The notes beneath the pieces are model-generated. The model was not told the origin of the DNA. It did not search any database and worked only from the letters and a program-made list of their open reading frames with translations. The translations under genes and the position numbers were made by a program. Shown piece by piece: positions 48,101-56,533 of a DNA stretch of 60,212 nt. Numbering within the stretch: position 1 is the stretch's first letter; every line of letters starts with the position of its first letter. Source of the stretch: Gottschalkia purinilytica. GTDB taxonomy: Bacteria > Bacillota > Clostridia > Tissierellales > Gottschalkiaceae. Location: the NCBI RefSeq assembly GCF_001190785.1, contig NZ_LGSS01000018.1, positions 1 to 60,212 of the forward strand. Reading direction: 5' to 3'.

Positions 48101-48148
48101 TAAGGTTGATATTACTCTTTTAAAGATACTTTGATGTACTCTTTTCAT
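45116..48148 (-). CDS. Secreted M16C metalloprotease (insulinase family, presequence protease-like)
   Basis: 1010 aa. A signal peptide (basic start, hydrophobic stretch to about residue 32) implies export. The inverted zinc motif HIIEH (H102, E105, H106) and the downstream glutamate E202 in YSEMKG form the M16 metal site. Further landmarks: TASDYTSYPVSS, LFPNSIYKWNSGGDPDSIP and near the end RVKGGAYGG, which belongs to the C-terminal half that closes the chamber. Length and layout match the M16C (PreP/falcilysin) group, which degrades peptides. It is probably a surface or extracellular peptidase feeding an amino-acid fermenter. GGAGGAG ribosome site. Confidence 0.88.
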   Translation of the reverse strand: MKRVHQSIFKRVISTLLIFFNLLILFPFNSLATNEDTLKVGGVYSGFKLISQKNINEIDSNTMVFNHEKTGARLIFLKNNDTNKTFSINFRTPPKDNTGVNHIIEHSVLNGSKKYPVKDPFLQMNKQSLKTFLNAFTASDYTSYPVSSKNEKDFFNLMSVYLDAVFYPNIYDNPYILMQEGWRHELTSKDAPLKYNGIVYSEMKGALSSPESALHSTINASLFPNSIYKWNSGGDPDSIPNLTKEQFLNTHKEYYSPSNSYIYLYGNLDILKSLKFIDEEYLNNFDKTNINTSIKPQKSFTKKQIVVDKYPISKGSSTKNKTFLSLNYVVDTVKNKEDILGFAILDKLLFGTDNSPLKKALIENQLGNTAYSQLDVQKLQPTYSIVVSNSEESKKDKFEKVIKKTLKEIVKNGFDKESLDAAFNSYEISTRLENSGASRGIGYSGSVMLGWLYDQDPTLYLEHNKDINNIKKKIEKKYFENLIEKYLLNNKHSSLVILKPSPGLEESKNTELKKKLEDYKKSLSPKEIENLVTQTNEFKKWQETPDSEEALNSLPSLSISDISKSIEKLPTVEREIDNIKILDHSLFTNNITFTNMYFDSSGIPQDKLLYLHLLSDMLGKVSTEKYDEKTLSKLVSSNTGSIRFNPKTFSKYKGNGEYYPKLAVSLNSLDENLLKSFELVEEIINKSKFDNKQNIKKLINEKISELESVVNNYTHSIALSRAISYISEEGKYNDLSIIEYYNFLRDLNKNYDSKFNDIQKNLNEVSNIIFNKNNLIVSYTGDKENYSKFEKSFKSISSKIKDGKFEPQKYEFDYSTKNEGLTLSSKVQNIAKVYDFTKLGYDYSGKMKVLNNILNNDYLWQEVRVKGGAYGGMFDIAPTGRLVFLSYRDPNLKETLNVFDKAPDYLRNFKANDKDMTNHIIGTIGNIDAPLDPNQKGSIADMYYISNITDEDLQKERDEILNTKSEDIVSYTDMIEKAMKENYYCVVGSESKINENKDLFNSVKSAVNNE

Positions 48149-48270
48149 TTTTCTCCTCCTTAATAGTTTTATATAATAGATATATATCTGTTAGAGCAAT
48201 TATATATACTATGTAAATAATTTACAATACAGTTTAATATTACATAATTGTAAGATTGGTTATCAGACAT

Positions 48271-48298
48271 AGTATATACACTATATGTAGTATATACA
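48271..48298. promoter_or_regulatory. Two AGTATATACA repeats in the divergent protease/ybaK promoter region
   Basis: AGTATATACA occurs at 48271-48280 and 48289-48298, 18 bp apart; each contains the palindrome GTATATAC. A related inverted copy, TATATACTATG, lies near 48203-48213. This arrangement fits a dimeric repressor (for instance GntR type) but may be an AT-rich coincidence. Confidence 0.3.
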
Positions 48299-48395
48299 GT
48301 GAACCTTGGTAGAATAATACAAAATATATGAATTGAATACTAAATTGAGCTATAATAGAAAGTATATAATTATGTTAACTGGAAGGAGGAACATC

Positions 48396-48872
48396 ATGGC
48401 ACAAGCTAAAACTAATGCAATGCGTATATTAGATCAAAAAAATATAGATTATGAAATCATTACATACGATAGTAGTGATGGAAGTATAGATGGAATTTCT
48501 GTTGCACAAAAAATAAAGAAAGATCCAAGTTGTGTTTATAAAACGCTAGTTGTACAAGGAAATAGTAAAAATATATATGTGTTTGTTATACCTGTTATGG
48601 AAGAATTGGACTTAAAGAAAGGTGCTAAAGTTGCAGGTGAAAAGAAGATTGAAATGATACCAGTTAAGGATATTCAAAAGTGGACAGGATATATTAGGGG
48701 AGGATGTTCACCTATTGGAATGAAAAAAAGTTATAAAACTTTTATTGACTCTAGTGCATCAAATATAGAAAAAATAGTAGTAAGTGCTGGTAAAATAGGG
48801 ACTCAAATTGAAATTAATGTAAATAATTTAAGCAAAGTTATAGATGCTTCACTTGAAGATGTAATAAAATAA
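48396..48872 (+). CDS. ybaK: Cys-tRNA(Pro)/tRNA-editing deacylase, YbaK/EbsC family
   Basis: A 158-aa single-domain editing enzyme that hydrolyses Cys-tRNA(Pro). Motifs: KTNAMRILDQ, VYKTLVVQ with the conserved lysine, GYIRGGCSPIGMKK with the substrate-binding GG-SP loop, and VVSAGKIGTQ. ATG 48396 is set by GGAAGGAGG; the longer in-frame start at 48333 has no site. Confidence 0.9.
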   Translation: MAQAKTNAMRILDQKNIDYEIITYDSSDGSIDGISVAQKIKKDPSCVYKTLVVQGNSKNIYVFVIPVMEELDLKKGAKVAGEKKIEMIPVKDIQKWTGYIRGGCSPIGMKKSYKTFIDSSASNIEKIVVSAGKIGTQIEINVNNLSKVIDASLEDVIK

Positions 48873-48908
48873 ATTATTGAAGATATTATTCAACACATTT
48901 TAAAATCA

Positions 48909-48956
48909 AAAGAAAGCTTTTAAGTTACAATATATTGTAATTTAAAAGCTTTCTTT
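48909..48956. terminator. Long bidirectional terminator after ybaK
   Basis: A 24-bp nearly perfect stem (48909-48932 with 48933-48956) with AAAGAAAGCTTTTAA and TTAAAAGCTTTCTTT at its base. Confidence 0.8.
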
Positions 48957-49044
48957 AATTTTAAATTATTATTAACTATGGTAAATTTTTTATAGTAACA
49001 TAACTTTAAAAAACAGTCTAAACTTTAATTATTTTATTTGTAGA

Positions 49045-49227
49045 TTAATGTTCATTTCTTTTTCTGGTAAACGTCTTCAAGATTATAGCACTTAATAGTA
49101 TTGGAACTATCATTAAAACTAAAATATTTTTATTTAATACTATTGGAGTCATTATAAGAACAAAGACTATTGATAAAATCCAAATTATATTAGCAGAAAT
49201 AATAGTAATATATAATAGCTTATTCAT
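49045..49227 (-). CDS. Small two-helix membrane protein, unknown
   Basis: A 60-aa peptide of two hydrophobic helices (about 5-28 and 32-52) with a basic tail TRKRNEH. AGAGGTGA precedes the ATG at normal spacing, which supports translation. No family recognised. Confidence 0.5.
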   Translation of the reverse strand: MNKLLYITIISANIIWILSIVFVLIMTPIVLNKNILVLMIVPILLSAIILKTFTRKRNEH

Positions 49228-49377
49228 TAGTTATCACCTCTTTCAACAATGATTCTATATAATATTAAATATCGTTGATATTCAAATTAATATTTAATGT
49301 ATTTTATAAAAAACAGATATTCTAATTAGTTCTGTAAATTATTTATTTAATAAAATGTTATAAACTAAGTAATTATA

Positions 49378-49821
49378 TTAGTCTATTTGACTATGAGTTT
49401 GAATGCTTACTTCTTCTTTCTGATCTTTATGGAAACTTGTTATGAGTATAAATCCTAATAATATCATTGATAAATTTGTAGAACTAAGCGTACCGAAAAT
49501 ATTAAATGATGGAATGTCTAAACCTGTAAAAGATATTAGTGTAGTAAATATTAAAGGAGGTAATCCAACGAGTAGAAATTTTTCTTTATTTAATTTCCAC
49601 TTTCCTGATTTTCTTCTTTCTTTAACAAAACTCTCAGTACCTAGTATCACACCAAATAATAAAGAAACAACAATATTTCCAGGTATTGTAATGAATGCAT
49701 TGTAAGTGTTTGAAGCAAGAACTTCTAGCATATGTAGGATATTAGAACTTATAACTATATAAACCATTAAGGCTAATGAATATGCAACGTATACTTTTAA
49801 TAATGATAATGAATTTTTCAC
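49378..49821 (-). CDS. Predicted four-helix membrane protein, unknown
   Basis: 147 aa with about four membrane segments and a cytoplasmic basic loop (VKERRKSGKWKLNKEK). GTG 49821 is chosen because AGGAGG lies directly upstream at ideal spacing; the longer frame to 49878 lacks a site. No family recognised. Confidence 0.6.
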   Translation of the reverse strand: MKNSLSLLKVYVAYSLALMVYIVISSNILHMLEVLASNTYNAFITIPGNIVVSLLFGVILGTESFVKERRKSGKWKLNKEKFLLVGLPPLIFTTLISFTGLDIPSFNIFGTLSSTNLSMILLGFILITSFHKDQKEEVSIQTHSQID

Positions 49822-50167
49822 AATAGACCTCCTAATTTTATTTATATATGGGAATAACAATATGATGACATCAATCAACTGATATGGTATTAAATGGTTA
49901 ATTATATATTACATTATTAATTAGAACATATCAACTTATTAACTAATTGAAATGATTCAGTTAGGTATGAATATAGATTAAAGCATAAATTTAAAAAAAT
50001 TACATTAAATTTTAATATATTAAAATAATAAAGGTAGTATAATATATTTAGTATACTTTACTAATAACCTAATTAAGTAACTATTTAGATTGAATTATAC
50101 AAATACTACTTATAAAGTAAATATACATAAATTTAATTAAAATGTACTGTATTAAGGAGGAAAACAT

Positions 50168-50851
50168 ATGAGATATGAAATAGATGGAGGAAACTTACCT
50201 TATGTAACTGTAAAACTAAACAGTGGAGAAAGTGTTTATACAGAATCAGGGGCAATGGCATGGATGAGTGATAATATCAAAATGGACACAAATATGAAGG
50301 GTGGAATTTTTGGTGGAGTTAAGAGAGTATTTTCAGGGGAGAGTTTGTTTATAGTTAACTTTACTTCTCATGGTGAAGGAGAAGAAATAGGATTTGTATC
50401 ATCATTTCCAGGGAGTATCTTACCAGTAGATCTTAGTGGGGGAAAGAGTATAATAGTACAAAAAAGAGCATTCTTGTTCGCAGAGTCTGGAGTAGACTTT
50501 TCTATATATTTTCAAAAAAGATTAGGAACAGGATTCTTTGGTGGAGAAGGATTTATAATGCAAAGGTTTAGTGGAGATGGCATAGTTTTTCTTGAAATAG
50601 ATGGATCTTTAAAAGAAGTAAATCTCCAACCTGGACAAAAAATAAAAGTTGATACTGGACATGTCGTAATGTTTGAAGAAGGGGTTCACATGGACGTAGA
50701 GACTGTTAAAGGATTTAAAAATATATTTTTTGGTGGGGAAGGATTATTTTTAACTACTCTTACTGGGCCAGGAAAAGTTTACTTACAATCCATGCCTATG
50801 AGTAACTTTGCAAATAACATAGCTTCATTTTTACCTGTGAGTGGGTCTTAA
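50168..50851 (+). CDS. TIGR00266/AIM24 family protein
   Basis: A 227-aa beta-rich protein: MRYEIDGGNLPYVTVKLNSG opening, SESGAMAWMS-like TESGAMAWMS, GGIFGGVKRVFSGESLF, FGGEGFIMQRFSG and GGEGLFLTTLTGPGKVYLQS. It matches the TIGR00266 (AIM24-like) family, function unknown. AAGGAGG ribosome site. A diverged paralogue lies about 1 kb downstream. Confidence 0.85.
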   Translation: MRYEIDGGNLPYVTVKLNSGESVYTESGAMAWMSDNIKMDTNMKGGIFGGVKRVFSGESLFIVNFTSHGEGEEIGFVSSFPGSILPVDLSGGKSIIVQKRAFLFAESGVDFSIYFQKRLGTGFFGGEGFIMQRFSGDGIVFLEIDGSLKEVNLQPGQKIKVDTGHVVMFEEGVHMDVETVKGFKNIFFGGEGLFLTTLTGPGKVYLQSMPMSNFANNIASFLPVSGS

Positions 50852-50860
50852 TTAAAAGCT

Positions 50861-50902
50861 AAAGCCTATATCATAAACTCAATATTATATGATATAGGCT
50901 TT
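50861..50902. terminator. Bidirectional terminator
   Basis: AAAGCCTATATCATA (50861-50875) pairs with TATGATATAGGCTTT (50888-50902); the 3' arm overlaps the stop codon of the minus-strand lipoprotein gene. Confidence 0.8.
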
Positions 50903-51398
50903 AACTTTCTTTATTAACTATTATTTTCATATTTTTAGATATTTGCTCTTTATCTATTTCCACTAATGAAACCCATCTGAATGTTTCTTTAGACTTAAAA
51001 AAGGGATCAAGACCTATTTTTGCATCTTTTTTTAAGGTAACTGTTAAAGTATTGTTCTTTATATCCACATCGTGTATTCTGTATACATTAATTTGCGAAT
51101 AAGAAGACGGTATTTGTATAAATAACACTGCTTTATTTTCATCTATATTAGTATTAGAAATAAGCAATTCACTTGAATTAAAATATTTACGAGTGAATTC
51201 TTTATAATTTTCATTGTTTGTAAAGAGTATTTCATTTTGTGGAATAGATTGGAGAATACGATCTTCTTTATTGAATCCTATAACTTCTGAATACAATATG
51301 TTAAACTTTGTATTCGCATGCAAACTACTACTTAAGCATCCCATTAGTATAAATACTGAAATGGATAAAATGCATATAATCGTGCTTTTTCTTTTCAT
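50901..51398 (-). CDS. Predicted lipoprotein, unknown function
   Basis: 165 aa. Signal peptide followed by lipobox ILMGC (C21). The C-terminal half (KAVLFIQIPSSYSQINVYRI, then TLTVTLKKD) resembles the small beta domain of PrcB-like proteins, but the match is weak. AGGAGA before the ATG. Confidence 0.6.
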   Translation of the reverse strand: MKRKSTIICILSISVFILMGCLSSSLHANTKFNILYSEVIGFNKEDRILQSIPQNEILFTNNENYKEFTRKYFNSSELLISNTNIDENKAVLFIQIPSSYSQINVYRIHDVDIKNNTLTVTLKKDAKIGLDPFFKSKETFRWVSLVEIDKEQISKNMKIIVNKES

Positions 51399-51791
51399 CT
51401 CACAATCTCCTATTTTAATATAGCTATTAATTGATAATATATTAACAATTAATATAACATTAATATAATAACATTAACGTTAACAAATATCAAACTATTA
51501 TTTAGTTGTTATTAATACAAATCATGACAATATATTTAGATTAATTTATTAATTGTCGTCGGATTTAAATCCATAGTCTTGGTATTCTAAGGAGTTGCCA
51601 AAAATAAAGCATAAAAGTAACTATATAACATTGTTATTTTTTGCTTAAAAAAGGAAGCTATTATTAAAATATTAAATATATTTTTTGCAACTATAAAAAA
51701 GTTTTATTAACCTGTTTCATTATCCAAAAAAAAGTAATATAATTATAATACGTAGGGAATTAAATATACCCTAACTTAAGGGGGGAAAAGT
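51399..51791. other. Divergent promoter region between the lipoprotein and second AIM24 gene
   Basis: No coding frame supported. A 10-bp palindrome TTAACGTTAA (51474-51483) sits beside repeated AACATTAA units, near the lipoprotein start. AAGGGGGGA precedes the next ATG. Confidence 0.35.
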
Positions 51792-52418
51792 ATGCAATAC
51801 GAAATCTTAGAAGGTAGTTTGCCATATGTAATAGCCAAACTGAATAAGGGTGAAAGTGTATATACAGAGACCAAGTCTGTAAAGTGGATGAGTGAAAATA
51901 TAATGAGTTATGATGATTTAGAGGGAGACTTTCTCAGTGGTATAAAGACAATGGTTCTCGGAGATATGATGGAAAAATGGGAATTTACATCTTATGATGA
52001 TGGAGAACAAATATGTTTTGAATCATCAATACCTGGTAAAATAATACCTGTAGAAATAAATACTGAAACAAATATAATAGTCCAAAAAAATGCACTTTTA
52101 TTTTTACAGTCTAATGTAGATTCTTCAATGTATTTATTTAAAAGGTTAGGAAAAGGTTATTTTTCTAAAGAAGGTATTATGATGAATAAGCTTAGTGGCA
52201 AAGGGTTAGCTTTTATAAATGTAAGAGATAATTTAGAAGAGATTGAACTTAGCTCTGGTCAAGAGTTAAAAGTTGATATTAGTAAAGTCACGATGTTTGA
52301 AGAAAATCTTAATATTGATATTGAGGTAATGAATGATTTTACCATTATGGCTACTTTTACAGGAACAGGAAAAATTTATTTACAAACCAAGTCTTTTGAA
52401 AATGTTTCAAATCAATAA
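51792..52418 (+). CDS. Diverged TIGR00266/AIM24 paralogue
   Basis: 208 aa, clearly related to the gene at 50168: shared YEI-x2-G-xLPYV, KLNKGESVYTET, IIVQKNALLF, KLSGKGLAF and FTGTGKIYLQ. The glycine pairs of the relative (GGIFGG, FGGEG) are lost (GDFLSGIK, YFSKEG) and the third glycine-rich loop is deleted. It is probably a specialised or decaying duplicate; function unknown. Confidence 0.7.
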   Translation: MQYEILEGSLPYVIAKLNKGESVYTETKSVKWMSENIMSYDDLEGDFLSGIKTMVLGDMMEKWEFTSYDDGEQICFESSIPGKIIPVEINTETNIIVQKNALLFLQSNVDSSMYLFKRLGKGYFSKEGIMMNKLSGKGLAFINVRDNLEEIELSSGQELKVDISKVTMFEENLNIDIEVMNDFTIMATFTGTGKIYLQTKSFENVSNQ

Positions 52419-52673
52419 AACTTATCTTTAGGCTGTCAATAATGTGATTAGCTGAAAATCCCAATTGAGTAATAGCAACCATTTAAAAAAATATAAATAA
52501 GTAACTTAATATTTAATTATATAGTTGATATCAAGCTATATTTAGATGTATATATGATTTTATTTATAATATTTAGTAATGAAATTAAATTCTATTAAAT
52601 TTCATCGTGTATATTATTATCTGTTTAATGATTAAATTGATAATTAATAACTTTGTGTATTTACTAATAAGGG

Positions 52674-52705
52674 AAAAGTGCTTATCACATAGATAAAGCA
52701 CTTTT
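52674..52705. terminator. Bidirectional terminator
   Basis: AAAAGTGCTTATC (52674-52686) and GATAAAGCACTTTT (52692-52705) with one bulged A; followed by CTTTTTC on the plus strand. Serves the DUF11 gene on the minus strand and possibly the AIM24 paralogue. Confidence 0.7.
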
Positions 52706-52722
52706 CTTTTTCATTATATATT

Positions 52723-55700
52723 TTATTTTGGATATAGATTTTTAAGAGCCTCGCTAGAATCAATTTCTTCAAATAGATCATATGCACTAGTTGCTGGAAA
52801 TTCTTCACATTCATTAGGTTCTGGACAAAATCCATACTCAGGAATAAAAAGTTGAACTTTTAACACAGCAGATATCACGTTAAATATTCCTACAGAAAAT
52901 ATACCTGTGTTCTTGTCAAGCAATAATAATAAAGATTTGGTATTTAGATCTATAATAAAGTTAATTTCATCTCTAGGGTTTGGCATAAATAAAACAGTAT
53001 CTATATCATACAGAGGTAATACCCCTTTTGAAACCACATTAGGATTATAATCACTAGAAAGTATTGCAGTATAAGGTACTGATATGCTAAACCTTATTCT
53101 ATTAAAGTTAGGTCTATTTGGTATAGGGGTTATTACTAAACTATCTTCAACTATAACTCCTGTGGAAAACTTAATACTATCTACAACATATCCTGCAGGA
53201 AGCTCTATTTTCAAGTCTGCAAAACAAATTCTCTTTTGGCATTGAGAATATATTTTATTTGTGAGTATGCAAGTAGACTTAGTAATAGGAGGATCCCAAA
53301 AATCTGTATCTTTATTTGTACTTTCTTCTATGTGTTCTGAGCATAAACATTTATTTGTATTTTTTTCTATGTGTTCTGAACATAAACATTTATTTGTATT
53401 TTCTTCTGTATGTTCTGAACATAAACATCGTAAAGCTTTTCTCCCACTTGATCTTTTATGCTTCGAATTATCTATAGGATTTATTATATTATTAGAGGAC
53501 AATATTGCATACATATGGTTAAAAGATATTGGACCGTATATTATAGGTGAATCATTTACCGTAGAAAACGATCCAGCTGAGTTATTTGAGATAATGTTTC
53601 CTGGAGCGCCAGAAAGAACTCTAAAAGATACAATGGCAGAATAGCTAGTATTTGGTGGAATATCACCTACATACCATGTTAAATATGATGAGTCAACAAT
53701 AAGAGAACCTTGATCAATAGAATAAATAGAATCAAATTGAAGTAATGGATTTATTGGATCATCAACTATTACATTATATGAGGTAGTTGTTGAATCAGTA
53801 TTACTAGCTATAAATCTATATTGAATTATATCTCCAGGTTTTACTTGAATATCTGTATTGACAAATGAACCTAAAGGATCTTCTGTATAGTTTCTTTGTT
53901 CTTTTAATAAATCAAGAATAAGTTGTGTCGCAAATAAAGTTATACTAGATGTTTGTGGTATGCCCTGAGTTCCAGATGGATCAATATCCCAAATAACAGT
54001 TGAAGTATTAATCTGTTGTTCTTCAGGTAAAGTAGCATCTTCTACTATAGTTTGGAATGTATAGACTATGGTTACAGTACCGCTACTTGCATCTATAGTT
54101 CCTTCGAAGGGGAAGGATAAAGTTGATGAAGGTATAGGAATATTATTTCTAGTTAATGAATCTGGTAAATAACTTTGATTTGCTGGTAGTACATCAGATG
54201 CTTGAACATTATAGGCTATACTATTCTCAGGTATACTTATAGATACTGTATAAGTTACAATAGATCCAACAATTGGAGAATAATCATCAGCAGTTTTACT
54301 TATTAAAGGAATTCCATAATTAAAGCTTAATTTGTTAGTTAAAATAGGACCAAGAGTTAGAGGGTTAACATCATTAGTATCATATATAGTAGAAGATTGA
54401 TTTGTTATATCTGTTCCTGATGATGGATCTGTAAGAACTTTAACTTGAAATGTCAGAGATATAGAAGAACCTGCATCCAAAGTAGATTCGGTCCAAGTTA
54501 TTGTACCATCAGGAGTACCAAGAGGAACCGATGAAACTACAGAACCTGGTGGAATAGGAGCTACTAATCCAATATATTCTAAATTATTATCTATTATATC
54601 AGTTGTAATAATGTTATAAGCTGTATTTTCACCATCATTATTTAGAGTAATTCTATATTCAATTATATCGTCATTTGACGTATCAGACAAAGGGCCTGTA
54701 GTAAAACTACCACCTTTAGTTACATTTCTTTGCTCTTTTAAAGATGTTATATGAGGTGATGCTACATTAACATCTACAGAGGTAGATGTTATGGAAGAAC
54801 TAGGCCCAGAAGGAGTTAAATCCCATTGAATATTTGCAATGTTTTTTTGAGTTTCAATATAAGGGAATACAGTAAGTCCACTTGTAACTATAGTATTAAA
54901 AGTATAAGTTAAAGTTAAGGGACCTGTAAATGGACCATCACCTACATCAAAAGTTAGTATATTACCTGAAATAATAGGAGTGCCAGGACTCCAACTACCG
55001 TCTTCATATTGTTGGCGTGGAGGAATGACCTCAATTATTTTTAAGTTATATACTTCTAATCCACTTGGTATATTTAATGTTAAAGTATAAGTTATTGTAG
55101 AACCTATAGCAGCTGTATTAATAGATGCACTTTTCGTAAACTCAATAGGAATTACATTTATAGTGTCAAGATTAGGACTTGTTGTATACAAATTAAGATC
55201 TGGATTGTTAGATTCATAAGTTTTAGTAGACGTACTTTCTATATTAGTATCATCAGTATTATTAGTATCAGTATCATTAGTATTAGCTATTGCAGTACTA
55301 GAGTCTATATTATTTTCAACAATAGATTCAGTTTCAGTCATAGTTAAATTATGAGCTATTAAGTTGATAGTATTTAGGTCAAAATTGTAAGTTTCATCTA
55401 ACAAATCATTGTTATTTGAACTATAAATACAACTCGCTATATTAGAAATTAGGTTATTAGAAGCTACATCTGATGAAGCTGTTACTCTGAAAGTTAAATT
55501 AGCTGTTATTCCTTCATTCAAAATAGGAATAGACCATTTAACAACACCTGATGATTCTACAACCGATCCAATACTAGCAGATGAAGATTCAATGTCAAAG
55601 GATAAAAGTGTGTTTAATTTGTCTGTTAATATTATATTAAAAGCAGGAGACGCTCCCTCATTTTTAATAGAAATTTTATATTCTATTGTGTCATTTGTGT

Positions 55701-56190
55701 TATAGCTAATATCAGATGTAGTAAATATCCCATCGTTAGTTACATTTCTTTGTTCTTTTATACCTGTTAAAAAAGGAACTACTACATTTACATCAATAGA
55801 TTTAGATAGTGAGTTAATAGTTCCAGAAAGTGTGTTTTGCCAGCTAGCAGTACCATTAGATGTTTGAATTTCAGTATAAGGTGGTATTTGTTTAGTAGAT
55901 ACTATAGTTACACTATAAGAAAAAGTTACAGTGACATCTGAATGTGTTGCTGTAATGTTAGGCATAGTTGGAAAAGTTATAGTTCCATTTGATACTGTAG
56001 CTAATGCTGGCAATCCATCTACAGTAGCACTTGTTGAAACGTATTCTTGATTAGAAGATGGAAATTCGTCTTTAAATGATAGATTATATACGATATTACC
56101 AGAAGAAACAGTTACCTTTGTAATATATGTTATTGTATCACCTATCTTACAAGAGGTATGAGAAATAATTCTATCAATACTAACGGTCAA
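52723..56190 (-). CDS. Large DUF11-repeat protein with a Cys-rich spore-protein-like C-terminus
   Basis: About 1155 aa, no signal peptide, no LPxTG. Three tandem units of two beta domains: a variable domain with (I/V)G(D/S)xxTYT and a DUF11 domain opening KEQRN(V/Y)T at residues about 145, 485 and 763. A Thr/Asn/Asp-rich linker (about 290-345) separates units 1 and 2. After the third unit come three 13-residue CLCSEHIEENTNK-like repeats and a C-terminal domain (STCILTNKIYSQCQKRICF to YGFCPEPNECEEFP) of a type I associate with clostridial spore surface proteins. The lack of an export signal fits assembly on the forespore inside the mother cell. TTG 56190 is 8 nt from GAGG. Confidence 0.7.
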   Translation of the reverse strand: MTVSIDRIISHTSCKIGDTITYITKVTVSSGNIVYNLSFKDEFPSSNQEYVSTSATVDGLPALATVSNGTITFPTMPNITATHSDVTVTFSYSVTIVSTKQIPPYTEIQTSNGTASWQNTLSGTINSLSKSIDVNVVVPFLTGIKEQRNVTNDGIFTTSDISYNTNDTIEYKISIKNEGASPAFNIILTDKLNTLLSFDIESSSASIGSVVESSGVVKWSIPILNEGITANLTFRVTASSDVASNNLISNIASCIYSSNNNDLLDETYNFDLNTINLIAHNLTMTETESIVENNIDSSTAIANTNDTDTNNTDDTNIESTSTKTYESNNPDLNLYTTSPNLDTINVIPIEFTKSASINTAAIGSTITYTLTLNIPSGLEVYNLKIIEVIPPRQQYEDGSWSPGTPIISGNILTFDVGDGPFTGPLTLTYTFNTIVTSGLTVFPYIETQKNIANIQWDLTPSGPSSSITSTSVDVNVASPHITSLKEQRNVTKGGSFTTGPLSDTSNDDIIEYRITLNNDGENTAYNIITTDIIDNNLEYIGLVAPIPPGSVVSSVPLGTPDGTITWTESTLDAGSSISLTFQVKVLTDPSSGTDITNQSSTIYDTNDVNPLTLGPILTNKLSFNYGIPLISKTADDYSPIVGSIVTYTVSISIPENSIAYNVQASDVLPANQSYLPDSLTRNNIPIPSSTLSFPFEGTIDASSGTVTIVYTFQTIVEDATLPEEQQINTSTVIWDIDPSGTQGIPQTSSITLFATQLILDLLKEQRNYTEDPLGSFVNTDIQVKPGDIIQYRFIASNTDSTTTSYNVIVDDPINPLLQFDSIYSIDQGSLIVDSSYLTWYVGDIPPNTSYSAIVSFRVLSGAPGNIISNNSAGSFSTVNDSPIIYGPISFNHMYAILSSNNIINPIDNSKHKRSSGRKALRCLCSEHTEENTNKCLCSEHIEKNTNKCLCSEHIEESTNKDTDFWDPPITKSTCILTNKIYSQCQKRICFADLKIELPAGYVVDSIKFSTGVIVEDSLVITPIPNRPNFNRIRFSISVPYTAILSSDYNPNVVSKGVLPLYDIDTVLFMPNPRDEINFIIDLNTKSLLLLLDKNTGIFSVGIFNVISAVLKVQLFIPEYGFCPEPNECEEFPATSAYDLFEEIDSSEALKNLYPK
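53311..53427 (-). repeat. Three tandem 39-bp repeats encoding CLCSEH units
   Basis: Copies at 53311-53349, 53350-53388 and 53389-53427 differ at a few bases only and encode 13 residues each, with C-x-C and S-E-H. In frame, so unit gain or loss leaves the protein intact. Confidence 0.85.
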
Positions 56191-56533
56191 TACAATCACC
56201 TCACTTTTTAAAAGTAACTAGTGATATACTAGCAATATCAGTATATTCCATATTAGCTAGAAGGTTACCATAATATAACTATAGGTAAACTAAAAAATAA
56301 TATATATTTAATATACAGTTTTTTATAGACAATAAATGATGGTTAAATAGCAATATTCAAATAATTTAAGAAGAAAAAATATGATAAGGATTGTAGCTTT
56401 AAAGTCTTTTAATATAAAAGATATATTAATATTTATAAAATAGCTTTAATATACACAAAAAAAACCGATATAATGATAAAATAATATATAAACGAACAAA
56501 ACAATAAAAACTTCTATATTAGGAGAGAATAAT
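56191..56533. other. Divergent promoter region, no gene
   Basis: Holds the GAGGTGA ribosome site of the DUF11 gene (about 56196-56202) and AGGAGAG before the aldehyde dehydrogenase. I see no convincing sigma-A promoter for the DUF11 gene; a sporulation promoter is possible but not demonstrable by eye. Confidence 0.35.

Noticed and set aside
52644-52835. 63-codon minus-strand frame
   Set aside because: Spans the terminator and overlaps the end of the DUF11 gene in another frame.
53261-53644. 127-codon plus-strand frame with CSEHKHLF repeats
   Set aside because: The repeats are the reverse-strand reading of the 39-bp repeats in the DUF11 gene; no ribosome site.
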